A stretch of 64,000 nt of DNA, taken from Streptomyces uncialis (GTDB lineage: Bacteria; Actinomycetota; Actinomycetes; Streptomycetales; Streptomycetaceae). Location of the stretch: positions 186,001-250,000 of the forward strand of contig NZ_LFBV01000003.1 of assembly GCF_001905345.1 (NCBI RefSeq), in the 5' to 3' direction. Below are positions 31,343 to 40,304 of the stretch, in pieces. The number at the start of each line of letters is the position of its first letter. The first letter of the stretch is position 1. A program made the translations under genes and the position numbers. The notes under the pieces are model-generated. The model searched no databases. It worked only from the letters and a program-made list of their open reading frames with translations, and was not told the origin of the DNA.

Positions 31343-34216
31343 ATGGACTTCCGTGTACTCGGCGCGCTTGAGGTCTGGACAGGCTGTGGGCGAGTGCTGC
31401 TGCCGGGGGCGCGTCGTCAGCGGCTGTTGGCCGCTTTGCTGCTGGCACCGAACTCGGTGGTGCCGCTGTCCAGGCTCGTCGAGACGACCTGGGACGACGA
31501 GCCACCCGCCACCGCCGTCAAGCAGTTGCGGAACTCGGTCTCGGCGCTGCGGGATTGCTTGGGCGACACCGGCCAGGGGCTCATCCGCACCGAGGAACCC
31601 GGTTACCGGATCTGCGTCGGTGCGGAGCGGCTCGACTCGCTCCGGTTCGCCGCCGGGGTGGCCGACAGCCGCCGCCATGCCGCCGAGGGGAGGCTGGACC
31701 GGGCGACCCAGGCGATCCGGTCGGCACTGGGCCTCTGGCGTGGGCCCGCGCTCGACGGGCTGGGCACCGCGGCGCTGACCAGATCCGCCGCGCGATGGGA
31801 CGAGCAGCGGCTCGGCGCGCTGGAGTTGTGTGCCAGGTGGAGGACGGAACTCGGCGAGCACCACGAAGTCGTCGATGAGCTCGCGGACCTCGTGCACGAC
31901 CATCCCCTGCGCGAAGGGCTGCACGCGCAGCTGATGACGGCGCTGGACCACTGCGGCCGCCGCGCGGACGCGCTCCAGGTCTTCCACCGCCTCCGCACCA
32001 GTCTCGCCGAAGAACTCGGAGTCGGCCCCGGAGCCGATGTGCGGCGGCTGCACGAGCAGATCCTGCGGGGGGAATCCCGACCCCGCCGGGACGACGGCGC
32101 CCGGCCCTTCGGCGCCGTGCCTGCCCCGAGGAAGCCCTTCGCCGTCGCGTCACCGGTGCCCCGGCAACTGCCGCAGACGATCCGCGACTTCACCGGCCGC
32201 GCCGATCACCTGGACGCGCTCGACGCCCTGTTACCGACTGCCGGTGGGCAGGCCGTGGTGATCTCCGCACTCGACGGATCGGGCGGAGTGGGCAAGACGA
32301 CGCTCGCGGTGCACTGGGCCCACCGCGTCCAGGACCGGTTCCCGGACGGCACGTTGCACACCAATCTGCGCGGTTACGGTCCCGGCAGGCCCGCGAGCCC
32401 CGACGAGGTGCTCGACGACTTCCTGGTCGCGCTCGGCGTGCATCCGGCGGCGGTACCCGCCGGGACCGGCGCCCGCTCAGGACTGTTCCGCACGCTGGCG
32501 GCGGGGCGGCGGATGCTGATCGTGCTGGACAACGCCAACAGCGCCGAGCAGGTCCGGTCACTGCTGCCGGGGGCACCCGGGTGCATGGTGCTGGTGACCA
32601 GCCGCGACAGCCTCACCGGCCTGGTGGTCACCGAAGCCGCGCACCGGCTCACCCTCGACGTGCTGTCCCCGGCCGAGGCCCTGAGCCTGGTCGTCGGCAT
32701 CATCGGCCCGACGCGGGCCCAAGCAGAGCCGGCCGCGGTGGAGGACCTGATCCGGCTGTGCGCGCGGCTGCCGCTGGCGCTGCGGATCGCCGCCGGGCGC
32801 GCGGCCGCGTACGAGCAGGTCTCCGTCGCCGACATCGTCACCGAGCTCGCCGAAGAGGACTCCAGACTGGACGCGCTGAGCTGGGGCCAGGACCCCTACG
32901 CGGCGGTCCGCAACGTACTCCAGTGGTCCTACGAACAACTGACCGCATCGCAGGCACAGCTGTTCCGGCGCCTCGGTCTGCACCCGGGTCCGGACATCTC
33001 GACGCCCGCCGCGGCGGCCCTCGCACATCGGCCGCCGCGCGAGACAAGGCAGTTGCTCAAGTCTCTGGCCGACGCGCATCTCATCGAACCGTCCGCGCAC
33101 GACCGATACCGCTTCCACGATCTGCTGCGCGCCTACGCGGACGAGTTGGCCGGTGCCCAGGACACCGAGGACGAGCGCCGGCACGCACTCGACGCGGTGC
33201 TCACCTGGTACACCCACACCGCTCACACCGCCGACCGGCGCCTCTACCCCACCTGCACACGCCTGGTGACACATCCCGCCGAGCCCGCTCATCCCCATCC
33301 CGTGGCCGACCGTGACCATGCCTGGGCCTGGTTCACCGCCGAACGGGCCAACCTGGTCGCCGCCCTGCACCACGCCGTCGACCGCGCCATGGACCGGTAC
33401 GCCCTGCACCTCGTCGACGCTCTCGGGTTCCTCGTGCTCATGGGTGGCTGGGAGGAACGCATCGACACCGCCACCGCGGGTCTGCGCGCGGCGCGGCGGT
33501 CCGGCCGGACCGAGCACGAGGCCAACGTGCTGCTCGCTCGCGGGGAAGCGCTGGCGCACCTGCGGCATGCCGACGCCGAGCCGGACCTCGCCCGCGCCTG
33601 CGCACTCGCCCAGGACGTCGGCAACATCCACATCCAGATCGCCGCCCGCACCGAACTCGGCCAACTGCTGCGTCGGCAGACCCGGTTCACCGAGGCACTG
33701 CACCACTTCGGCGAGGTGCGTGTGCTCAGCCCAGGGTTCGACACGGGACGGTGGGAAGCGGTGGCGGAAGGCAACATCGCCCAGCTCCACGCCGATCTCG
33801 GCAACCATCGGCAAGCCGTCGACCACGGCACCCGCAGCGCGCTGCTGCGCCATCGGATCGGCGACGCCGACGGCGAGGCATGCGCGCTCTCGGCCATCGC
33901 CAGGGGCTGGCAGGGCATCGGCGACCACGACACGGCTATCGTCCACTGCCGACGCGCGATCGCCCTCGGCCGCGCGTCCCTCGGGAGCCACGACGAGACC
34001 CTCGCCTGGCCTCTCGCCGTCCTCGCCACATCGCTGCACCACCTCGGACGCCGGAGCGAGGCCATCGCCTGCTGGCAGGAAGCCGCCGCGATCTACACCG
34101 ACCGGGGGCTGGACGCCGACGCCGCCGCGATGCACCACCACATCCGAACGGCGGACCACCCGCTCACCGGGCCGTATCCCGCCGACGGCACCGCGGACCG
34201 AAGTCTCATCCGTTGA
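31343..34216 (+). CDS. AfsR/SARP-family regulator with NB-ARC ATPase and TPR domains
   Basis: The 957-residue activator starts at ATG 31343 behind a GGGGGG ribosome site. The N-terminal winged-helix SARP DNA-binding domain (MDFRVLGALEVWTG to about residue 90) is followed by a bacterial transcriptional activation domain to about 245. An NB-ARC ATPase comes next, with Walker A GSGGVGKTT at 312-320, MLIVLDNANS as Walker B, and LVTSRD sensor. TPR-like helices fill roughly 600-940. This is the AfsR layout; such proteins integrate signals and activate secondary-metabolite genes. Residue 297 is encoded by TTA (32231-32233), so translation may need bldA tRNA. No biosynthetic cluster is adjacent, so its target lies elsewhere or it is global. 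Confidence 0.93.
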   Translation: MDFRVLGALEVWTGCGRVLLPGARRQRLLAALLLAPNSVVPLSRLVETTWDDEPPATAVKQLRNSVSALRDCLGDTGQGLIRTEEPGYRICVGAERLDSLRFAAGVADSRRHAAEGRLDRATQAIRSALGLWRGPALDGLGTAALTRSAARWDEQRLGALELCARWRTELGEHHEVVDELADLVHDHPLREGLHAQLMTALDHCGRRADALQVFHRLRTSLAEELGVGPGADVRRLHEQILRGESRPRRDDGARPFGAVPAPRKPFAVASPVPRQLPQTIRDFTGRADHLDALDALLPTAGGQAVVISALDGSGGVGKTTLAVHWAHRVQDRFPDGTLHTNLRGYGPGRPASPDEVLDDFLVALGVHPAAVPAGTGARSGLFRTLAAGRRMLIVLDNANSAEQVRSLLPGAPGCMVLVTSRDSLTGLVVTEAAHRLTLDVLSPAEALSLVVGIIGPTRAQAEPAAVEDLIRLCARLPLALRIAAGRAAAYEQVSVADIVTELAEEDSRLDALSWGQDPYAAVRNVLQWSYEQLTASQAQLFRRLGLHPGPDISTPAAAALAHRPPRETRQLLKSLADAHLIEPSAHDRYRFHDLLRAYADELAGAQDTEDERRHALDAVLTWYTHTAHTADRRLYPTCTRLVTHPAEPAHPHPVADRDHAWAWFTAERANLVAALHHAVDRAMDRYALHLVDALGFLVLMGGWEERIDTATAGLRAARRSGRTEHEANVLLARGEALAHLRHADAEPDLARACALAQDVGNIHIQIAARTELGQLLRRQTRFTEALHHFGEVRVLSPGFDTGRWEAVAEGNIAQLHADLGNHRQAVDHGTRSALLRHRIGDADGEACALSAIARGWQGIGDHDTAIVHCRRAIALGRASLGSHDETLAWPLAVLATSLHHLGRRSEAIACWQEAAAIYTDRGLDADAAAMHHHIRTADHPLTGPYPADGTADRSLIR

Positions 34217-34289
34217 ACCGAAGTGCCATCCACTGACTCGATCCGGCACACCTCTTGTGCCGTGTGGGGAACGCCGACGAGCACGGGTG

Positions 34290-34345
34290 GTGTACGAGAA
34301 CACCGGCGAGTTCGGGGGTGTACGAGAACACCGGCGAGTTCGGTC
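34290..34345. repeat. 28-bp tandem duplication
   Basis: Two copies of a 28-base unit, each starting GTGTACGAGAACACCGGCGA, lie head to tail and differ only in the last two bases. A second short direct repeat, GCGTGTGGACTTCCC, occurs at 34391-34405 and 34410-34424. Both lie between the SARP and TetR stops (convergent genes). The unit length is not a multiple of three. Confidence 0.85.
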
Positions 34346-34542
34346 CCGGCCGCACGGCCGTCGTCCGGTCGCGTCCCGGGCCACCCAGTAGCGTGTGGAC
34401 TTCCCAGCGGCGTGTGGACTTCCCTCCTGGGCAGCTCGACCGAACTGCCTCAGGCCGACCCACCCCAGTACCCGGCCCGGACGGCGCGGGCTCCCTCACT
34501 GCGGCCACGCGTGTACCGCCCCGGAACAGCGACGGGCGGGGA

Positions 34543-35304
34543 TCAGCGGCCGGTCCGGTCGGCGCGGCTCTCGATCAGGCGCTCGATGCCGTCGAGCAGC
34601 CGCTGGAGTCCGAAGTCGAACCGGTCACCGGCGTATGGCGTGGCGCCCTGCGACAAGGCACGTCGGAGCGCCGGATAGCGGTCGAAGTCGACCAACCGGC
34701 CGAGAGTGTCGTCGCGTCGGCGGGTCTCCTCGGGCTTCGGCGCACCGGCGCCACCGGGCGGCGTACCGCTGTCCAGCCGCAGCCGTGCGAGTCCCCGCAC
34801 ATACGCGTCCACCGACTCGACGGCGGCGAGCTTCTCCGGCTCGGTCAGCCCGGTCCCGTCGAAGACGCGCAGCGCGGAGTCGAGCCAGCGCAGCATGTTG
34901 GGGCCGGGCACCTGCTCGGCCGCGCGCAGCCGCAGCACCCAGGGGTGGAGCTGGATCTCCCGCCAGTCGTCGTGCGCCCAGGACTCCAGTTTGGCGCGCC
35001 AGTCCCCCGGCCATTCGTGCGGCAGTACGGGGCCGGTGGCGACGGCGTCGAGCATCAGGGCCTCCAGTTCGGCCTTGCCCGGCAGATAGGTGTAGAGGGA
35101 GGCGGTGCCGATGCCGAGGCGGGTCGCCACCCCGCGCATCGACAGCGCGGCGGGCCCCTCGGCCTCCACCAGCTCGATCGCGACCTGGACGATCCGGGTC
35201 AGGGTGAGTCCTCGTTCGGGGCCGCGGGTCCCGCGCCGCCCGTTTCTCCAGAGCAGCTCCAGGGCCCGCTCCTGCGCGGTGGGCCCGGTGGGCGCTTGTG
35301 CCAT
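34543..35304 (-). CDS. TetR/AcrR-family repressor (TetR_C class)
   Basis: The 253-residue repressor starts at ATG 35304 (MAQAPTGPTAQERALELLWR). The HTH is at about residues 35-80, with LTLTRIVQVAIELVEAEGPA and then LSMRGVATRLGIGTASLYTY as recognition region. The C-terminal domain resembles tetracycline-repressor-type ligand domains (LMLDAVATGPVLPHEWPGDW and WAHDDWREIQLHPWV). It is divergent from an MFS gene with a matching palindrome between them, so it most likely represses that transporter and itself until the transported compound binds. Confidence 0.92.
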   Translation of the reverse strand: MAQAPTGPTAQERALELLWRNGRRGTRGPERGLTLTRIVQVAIELVEAEGPAALSMRGVATRLGIGTASLYTYLPGKAELEALMLDAVATGPVLPHEWPGDWRAKLESWAHDDWREIQLHPWVLRLRAAEQVPGPNMLRWLDSALRVFDGTGLTEPEKLAAVESVDAYVRGLARLRLDSGTPPGGAGAPKPEETRRRDDTLGRLVDFDRYPALRRALSQGATPYAGDRFDFGLQRLLDGIERLIESRADRTGR

Positions 35305-35414
35305 TGATAAGCCCCTGACCTGTCGTTCGACCGGCTCCGCGCCGCGCATCGACCCCAGGGACGGCCGCTTGGGCCGACCACGGCTCTTTGCGCCGCCGAA
35401 TAACTCAGTATATC

Positions 35415-35447
35415 GTTCGGAGTTATCCGAACACCGTTCGGAGTTAT
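35415..35447. promoter_or_regulatory. TetR operator between regulator and MFS gene
   Basis: GTTCGG-AGTTAT-CCGAAC at 35415-35432 is an inverted repeat with 6-bp arms. GTTCGGAGTTAT is repeated at 35436-35447, and ATAACTC at 35400-35406 is the inverse of GAGTTAT. The cluster lies 13 bases before the MFS start and is AT-rich for this genome. Confidence 0.7.
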
Positions 35448-35459
35448 GGGGGTCTGCGC

Positions 35460-37100
35460 ATGATCGGGGGCACCCCGGTGTCGGTGACGAAGCATTCGCG
35501 CGCCCGTCGCCGCCGCGAGGGGAACACCCTCCTGGCGGCCACCCTGACCAACGGGCCGACCGAGCTGATCGACTTCCTGCTCCCGCTCTGGGCCGGGGCC
35601 GCCATCGGCCTCGGTGCCACCGAGGTCGGCATCCTGCTCGCCGTCGAGATGGCCGTATCGGTCGTCATGCGGCCCCTCGCCGGCGTCCTCGCCGACACCT
35701 ACGAGCGCCGCTACGTGGCCGCGGCAGGCGCCGCGCTCTACGCGCTCTCCGCCCTGGGCTACGCGCTCGCACAGAGCGCGCCCCTCGCCTACGCGGCAGC
35801 CGCGGTCGGCGGCGCGGGCGGCGCACTGCTCTGGGTCGCCGTCCGGGCGATCATCAGCGAGCGGCTCGCGGAGGACTCCGCGGTCTTCCCCCGGCTGCTC
35901 GCCGCACAGGAGAACGGCTCCTGGATCGCGTTCCTCGTCGGTATGACCCTGATCAGCGCCATCGACTACCAGGGTGTCTTCCTGGCCTGCGCGGCAGCCT
36001 GCGTCGTCGCCACGGTCCTGCTGCTGGCCTCCCCCAGCCGGGCGGTTCCCGGGAAGCGCGCCGACGAGGGCGTGGCGGCGGCCGGACTCGGCGCGATGGG
36101 CCGGAGGCTGCGGCCGATGCTCTTCGCCGTCGCCTTCACCATGACGGCCGAGGCGGCGATATCCCTGCTGCTGGTGCTCCATCTCCAGCGCGGCTTCGGC
36201 CTGGAGGTCCTGGAGGTCGCCTTTGTGTTCCTGCCCGGCGCCATCGCGATGAGCATGGCCGCCGAGCGGCTGCACACCATCGTGGTCCGCTACGGCCGGA
36301 CCCGGGTGCTGATGTTCGCCTCGCTCTCCAGCGCGGCGTTCGCCGCCAACCTGGCGTGGGCGCCGCATCCGGTGGTGATCGCGGCGCTCTGGATCCTCAG
36401 CGGACTCGCCTGGGCGGCCGTGATGCCGATCCAGCAGGCCGTGATCGCCGAGGCGTCCGGCGAACAGACCGGCCGCGGCATGGGGGTGTACGAGTCGGCG
36501 AGCCTGCTGGGCGCGCTGGCTGGTTCCCTGGCGGCGGGCGCGCTCTACGACAGCGTGGAGTGGGCCGTGGCCTGTCTGGTCGCGGCGGCAGCGCTGCTGG
36601 CCGGTTCGGTGATCGTGCCCCGCGCCGTACGGAGTCTCGGCGTCGCCGACGTACCGCCCCCGGCCCCGCCGAAGTCGCCCGAGGAACCCGAGCAGCCGTC
36701 CGAGCAGCCGTCCGAGCATCTGCTGGAGGCCGCTGGGAGGTCGGTCCCCGCGGCCGCACCGGAGGCGGTTCCTGAGGCCGCACCGAGGACACCGCGTCGG
36801 CAGGTCCGGGAGCTGGGGGCCCGGCTGGCCGTGTTCGCCGCCGCCCAGGTGGCACTGCTGCTCCTCGGACTGTCCTGGATCGAGGACCTGTTCACCAAGG
36901 GGTTCACCACCACCCTGATGAGCGGCGGCGGCCGGAACTCCGGCTTCGAGGGACTGGTCTACGGCGGCGGCCGGATCTGGACCTTCGTCGTGCTCGTGGA
37001 CCTGTGCTGGTCCTGCGGCCGGCTGCTCGTAGCACGGATACGTCGTCCGGCATCCGGGGGCGCGCCCCCGGAGAAGTCGCCGCTGAACGCCGGGCGGTAG
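35460..37100 (+). CDS. MFS transporter with C-terminal linker and two-TM extension
   Basis: The 546-residue transporter starts at ATG 35460 (MIGGTPVSVTKHSRARRRRE). Residues 20-400 form a 12-TM MFS core with RPLAGVLADTYERRYVAAAG as the loop 2-3 motif and a GRGMGVYESASLLGALAGSL TM11 region. Most MFS proteins end here. This one continues with a Pro/Glu/Ser-rich linker (PPPAPPKSPEEPEQPSEQPS) and then two further hydrophobic helices (AVFAAAQVALLLLGLSWIED and IWTFVVLVDLCWSCGRLLVA). The extension is unusual and unassigned. Control by the divergent TetR is likely. Confidence 0.9.
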   Translation: MIGGTPVSVTKHSRARRRREGNTLLAATLTNGPTELIDFLLPLWAGAAIGLGATEVGILLAVEMAVSVVMRPLAGVLADTYERRYVAAAGAALYALSALGYALAQSAPLAYAAAAVGGAGGALLWVAVRAIISERLAEDSAVFPRLLAAQENGSWIAFLVGMTLISAIDYQGVFLACAAACVVATVLLLASPSRAVPGKRADEGVAAAGLGAMGRRLRPMLFAVAFTMTAEAAISLLLVLHLQRGFGLEVLEVAFVFLPGAIAMSMAAERLHTIVVRYGRTRVLMFASLSSAAFAANLAWAPHPVVIAALWILSGLAWAAVMPIQQAVIAEASGEQTGRGMGVYESASLLGALAGSLAAGALYDSVEWAVACLVAAAALLAGSVIVPRAVRSLGVADVPPPAPPKSPEEPEQPSEQPSEHLLEAAGRSVPAAAPEAVPEAAPRTPRRQVRELGARLAVFAAAQVALLLLGLSWIEDLFTKGFTTTLMSGGGRNSGFEGLVYGGGRIWTFVVLVDLCWSCGRLLVARIRRPASGGAPPEKSPLNAGR

Positions 37101-37404
37101 CCGGGGCCGGTCCCTGGACAACAACGCCGGGGGCACCGATCCCGTCCCGTGGGCAAAGGCCACGCCGGAGCTGTGGGCCACGGCGTACCAGGTCAATGCG
37201 GTCCCGGCGGTCCGGATGATCAGGGCGTTCGTGCCCGGCATGTGCCAACGGGGGTGGGGGCGTCCGGGACCGGCTGCTCGAAGTCGGGCCCTCACCCGTC
37301 GTCGTGTCGGCGTGGGCCCGGTCCCGCCGCCGACCAGGCGCCCCTCGAAGCAGCGCTGCGAACACCCGCTCCACCGCTCGCGTCCGTCACGCCCCGCTGT
37401 CCGC
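37101..37404. other. Convergent intergenic region
   Basis: The minus strand shows a protein-like run (ALIIRTAGTALTWYAVAHSS) near 37150-37250 but without a start or domain; it may be a degraded gene. No clear terminator hairpin was found. Confidence 0.4.
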
Positions 37405-38169
37405 CTAGGTGCTTCGCCACTGTGCGAGAAGGTGCCGGGTAGCGGCGGCGGTCGGATGGGCGGGGCCGAGGGTGCGTTCCATCGCGGCGACGATGGTGAT
37501 CATGTCTTCGACGGCCGCACTTGGGTCGGAGCCGGTGCGGTCGTAGCGCAGGATCGTGAGGGAACTGCGGGCGATCAGGACGATGTTGTGATCGGGTCCC
37601 AGCTGCTCGGTGCCCAAGGCGATGACGTCCGCGAACGCCGCTTCGGCCTCGGCGGTGAAGCCGTCGCTCTTGAGCCACTCGGCGAGGCAATAGCGGGCGG
37701 CGAGAACATCGGGGTGTCCGGGATCGAGGACCGGTGTCATGTCGCCGATCAGTTCCCGCATCGCGGAGAGGCGGTCGGGCAGGTCACCCGTCTCGCCCCG
37801 CACCTGCAAACTCAACGAACGGGCGGCCAGGGTGTCGGGGTGATCCGGCCCCAGTACGCGGGTCAGATCCGGCAGGACCAACCGCAGCCGGGTCAGCACA
37901 AGGCCGATCCGCCCCTGTTGCATACCGTGCGCCGCCGACAGGACACGGGCGCGCAGGAGGGCCGGATCGTCGCCGCCGAGCCGTAACTGGGCCAGGGCCA
38001 GCGGGAACGGAACCTCGCGATGCGCCAGTCGTACGAGCAGTACGAGCGCGCTCAGCGTCACTGCCAGGTGGAGCCAGAGCATGTCACCGACCGGCACCAC
38101 CAGAGCGCCCGCCGAGGTGAGCAACAGTCCGGCCAAGGGCCAGCGCCACGACTTCGAGATTCGCTTCAT
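37405..38169 (-). CDS. Membrane-anchored tetratricopeptide-repeat protein
   Basis: The 254-residue protein has two N-terminal hydrophobic helices (PLAGLLLTSAGALVVPVG and LHLAVTLSALVLLVRLA). They are followed by TPR_12-type repeats: VLGPDHPDTLAARSLSL, VLDPGHPDVLAARYCLAEWL, QLGPDHNIVLIARSSLTI and TLGPAHPTAAATRHLLAQW. The LGPxHPxTLxAR signature recurs four times at about 42-residue spacing, typical of kinesin-light-chain-like TPRs common in Streptomyces. These mediate protein-protein contacts. The partner is unknown. It is divergent from the SMI1/KNR4 gene. Confidence 0.88.
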   Translation of the reverse strand: MKRISKSWRWPLAGLLLTSAGALVVPVGDMLWLHLAVTLSALVLLVRLAHREVPFPLALAQLRLGGDDPALLRARVLSAAHGMQQGRIGLVLTRLRLVLPDLTRVLGPDHPDTLAARSLSLQVRGETGDLPDRLSAMRELIGDMTPVLDPGHPDVLAARYCLAEWLKSDGFTAEAEAAFADVIALGTEQLGPDHNIVLIARSSLTILRYDRTGSDPSAAVEDMITIVAAMERTLGPAHPTAAATRHLLAQWRST

Positions 38170-38242
38170 TCGATAATCATTGCGCCCACGGCGACCGAGA
38201 GGAAGGAGTCGAACCTCTTGCTCACCTCAGCCAAGGAGCACG

Positions 38243-38884
38243 ATGAGGGAAGACATGACGAGTGACGTCCTGCCCGCCTGGACCGCCATCACGGACTGGC
38301 TGGCGGTCCACGCACCCGCCTCGCACACCGTCATGCGACCAGGCGCGACCGAGGCCGACATCCGTACGGCGGAGGAGAAATGGGGAGTGCGCCTGCCCGC
38401 GGACCTGGTGAGGCTGCTGACGGCCTGCGACGGAACGGTCGACGCCTCAGCCCTGGACCGCGACCCCGACGAGTACGAACCGGGCCATTTCCTCGCCCAG
38501 CACCATTTGCTGCCGCTCAAGGGGATAGAAGCGGTCAGGGACAGCGGAGGTAGCGCCGAACAGTTCTGGGGCAGCTGGATTCCCTTCGCGGTGTCCGACT
38601 ACGCCCTCACCCCCTGGAGCGGCCTGGCAGTCGACGCCCACGGTCGGCTCGCGGCCTTCGGCCTGGCCGACGGTGAGCCGCCGTCCGCACCGCACGACTC
38701 CCCCGGATACGTATCCCTCGGTGAGTTCCTGGACGCCCTGGCACAGGCCCTCACCGAAGGCACCGGCCCACTGATGGACGAAGCCACTCCGGGCCTTCAC
38801 CGGGGTGCGCTGGTGTGGGGACCACTGCCGGGGGACGGCTCCCCGTGGACGGCGGCGCACCCGGATCCCGGCTCCACGGTCTGA
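38243..38884 (+). CDS. SMI1/KNR4 family protein
   Basis: The 213-residue protein starts at ATG 38243, 5 bases after GGAG in AAGGAG. A second ATG at 38255 is too far from it. The SMI1/KNR4 fold is seen in MRPGATEADIRTAEEKWGVR followed by LPADLVRLLTACDGT, then LLPLKGIEAVRDSG, FWGSWIPFAVSDY and the acidic GYVSLGEFLDALAQAL near the end. In bacteria this fold often serves as an immunity protein against polymorphic toxins, but no toxin gene is adjacent. A housekeeping role is equally likely. Monocistronic. Confidence 0.88.
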   Translation: MREDMTSDVLPAWTAITDWLAVHAPASHTVMRPGATEADIRTAEEKWGVRLPADLVRLLTACDGTVDASALDRDPDEYEPGHFLAQHHLLPLKGIEAVRDSGGSAEQFWGSWIPFAVSDYALTPWSGLAVDAHGRLAAFGLADGEPPSAPHDSPGYVSLGEFLDALAQALTEGTGPLMDEATPGLHRGALVWGPLPGDGSPWTAAHPDPGSTV

Positions 38885-39157
38885 ACGGCCTCCGGCGGAG
38901 CAGCCCAAGGGAGCCGCGCCGACCGTGCCTGATCGGCGCGCGGCCTTCCGGGCGCCGCCACCCATCCGGCACACGGCGCCCCACCCGCTCTGATCCGTCC
39001 CAGGCCACGCGTACCGCACCGTGCCCGTGCCCGTACCCGACGCCGGATGCGTCCCATCGCGCATGGTTCCGCTGCCGCGACGGAACCGGGCCTGGCAGGC
39101 GCGTTCACGCCGGACGCCGACCGTTTCCTGAGTCGATGTCAGGGCACCCGGAGACGC

Positions 39158-39421
39158 ATGAACATCGAAGCGTCGATAATTGTGGCCTCTGACGGCAGCA
39201 GCAACCCGGTCCTCATCCCGCTCCTGTGCCTCTTCCTCGTCATGGGACTGGTTCAGGTCCTGCGCCCTCAACTGCTCTGGAAGCTGAACAGAAATTTCCA
39301 GCGGGGGTGGGTGAAGGACCCGGACGCGACGGAGCCCACCGGCAAGGGGTACGCCATGCAGCGAGCGACCGGGGCGGTGTTCCTGGCGTTCGTCATATGG
39401 ATGCTGGTGCAGCAGATCTGA
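39158..39421 (+). CDS. Small two-TM membrane protein (DUF6199-like)
   Basis: The 87-residue protein starts at ATG 39158. It has two TM helices (NPVLIPLLCLFLVMGLVQVL and TGAVFLAFVIWMLVQQI) joined by a cytoplasmic loop with PQLLWKLNRNFQRGWVKDPD. The LWKLNRxFQRGWVKxPxATEPT pattern is that of DUF6199, a family of unknown function. It is small but credible because codon bias and the membrane pattern agree. Confidence 0.8.
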   Translation: MNIEASIIVASDGSSNPVLIPLLCLFLVMGLVQVLRPQLLWKLNRNFQRGWVKDPDATEPTGKGYAMQRATGAVFLAFVIWMLVQQI

Positions 39422-40214
39422 CCGGTAGCCGGTCGGATCCGTGAGATCGAAGCCGATGACATCGCGGCCCGGCTACGGCCCCCTGACCTCGTGACACCGG
39501 GCAGGGCGGTCGGCCTGCCCTTGCCGCGCCGCGACTCGCCGCCTCCGGCCGCGATCCGATGCACCGCGCCGATACATGGCGCTCTCTGGCCAGTGTGACC
39601 TTCTTACGGACGCATCCGTCTCTTCCTCGCCGTGGCTCGCGCCTGCCACGGGCACGGTCCCGACAGCGCCCATCGCCTTCCTCTACTCCGCGAACCCAGC
39701 CCTGTACGAGAGTGCCTGCGTCGGCTCCGGTGGCGGCGGTCCCTGCTTACCGCCGAACCCGGTCTCTGCACCGTCACCGCCGCCTGCCCGGCCCCCGACG
39801 GCTCCCGCACCGTCTCCGCGCCGGGCGCCTTCCGTGTCCGGGCGCCCGCGACCCCCGTCCCCGTCCACTCCGGCGCCCACACCCACGCCCACGCCCAGGC
39901 CCGTGACGGAGGCGGAGGCGGAGGCGGGAAAACCCACCTGTCACAGGGCTATCGCCCCCGGCGATTCGGCCATCGCGCGCTGTGGGGACACTCCCGGCGC
40001 GGCACGGGTCGATGGCTGCTACAGCCTCCAGAATTCGCTTCTTCATGCGGTTCTCGCCACGACTGAAAGACGTGTGTTCGAGAAGGCGGCCCGGTCGTTG
40101 TCACGGATACCGCAGCACCGAGACCCGAGATCGTTCCGCCCATCCGCCCCGCGAGTGGCCGCCGGGCCGATGAACGCCGCGCGCCCCGCGGCGCGGAGAC
40201 AAGGAGAACCGCCG
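39422..40214. other. Long region without a confident gene
   Basis: Nearly 800 bases carry overlapping open frames on both strands. The best plus-strand candidate (39576-40304) is Pro/Ser/Thr-rich (PSTPAPTPTPTPRPVTEAEA), contains a TTA codon and has no ribosome site or signal peptide. It may be a decayed secreted gene. Nothing here is called as coding. Confidence 0.45.
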
Positions 40215-40304
40215 ATGACGTCGACGCCCCGCACCCCGGCTCCACCCCTCGAAGAGGGTCCGCGCGCCCGGCGCCCTCGGCCGACGGCGGGGAGGCGCGG
40301 ATGA
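40215..40304 (+). CDS. 29-residue ORF translationally coupled to ABC exporter
   Basis: ATG 40215 follows a strong AAGGAG ribosome site by 8 bases. The frame encodes MTSTPRTPAPPLEEGPRARR and nine more residues (PRPTAGRRG), and its TGA overlaps the exporter ATG (ATGA). This could be a leader ORF that couples translation, or a very small peptide. It has no Cys, Ser/Thr-rich core or GG site typical of a modified-peptide precursor. The start signals are better than those of the exporter gene itself, which is why it is listed. Confidence 0.45.
   Translation: MTSTPRTPAPPLEEGPRARRPRPTAGRRG

Noticed and set aside
39576..40304. Plus-strand Pro/Thr-rich 242-codon frame
   Set aside because: No ribosome site, signal peptide or recognised domain; includes the stronger 29-codon ORF at its end in the same frame.
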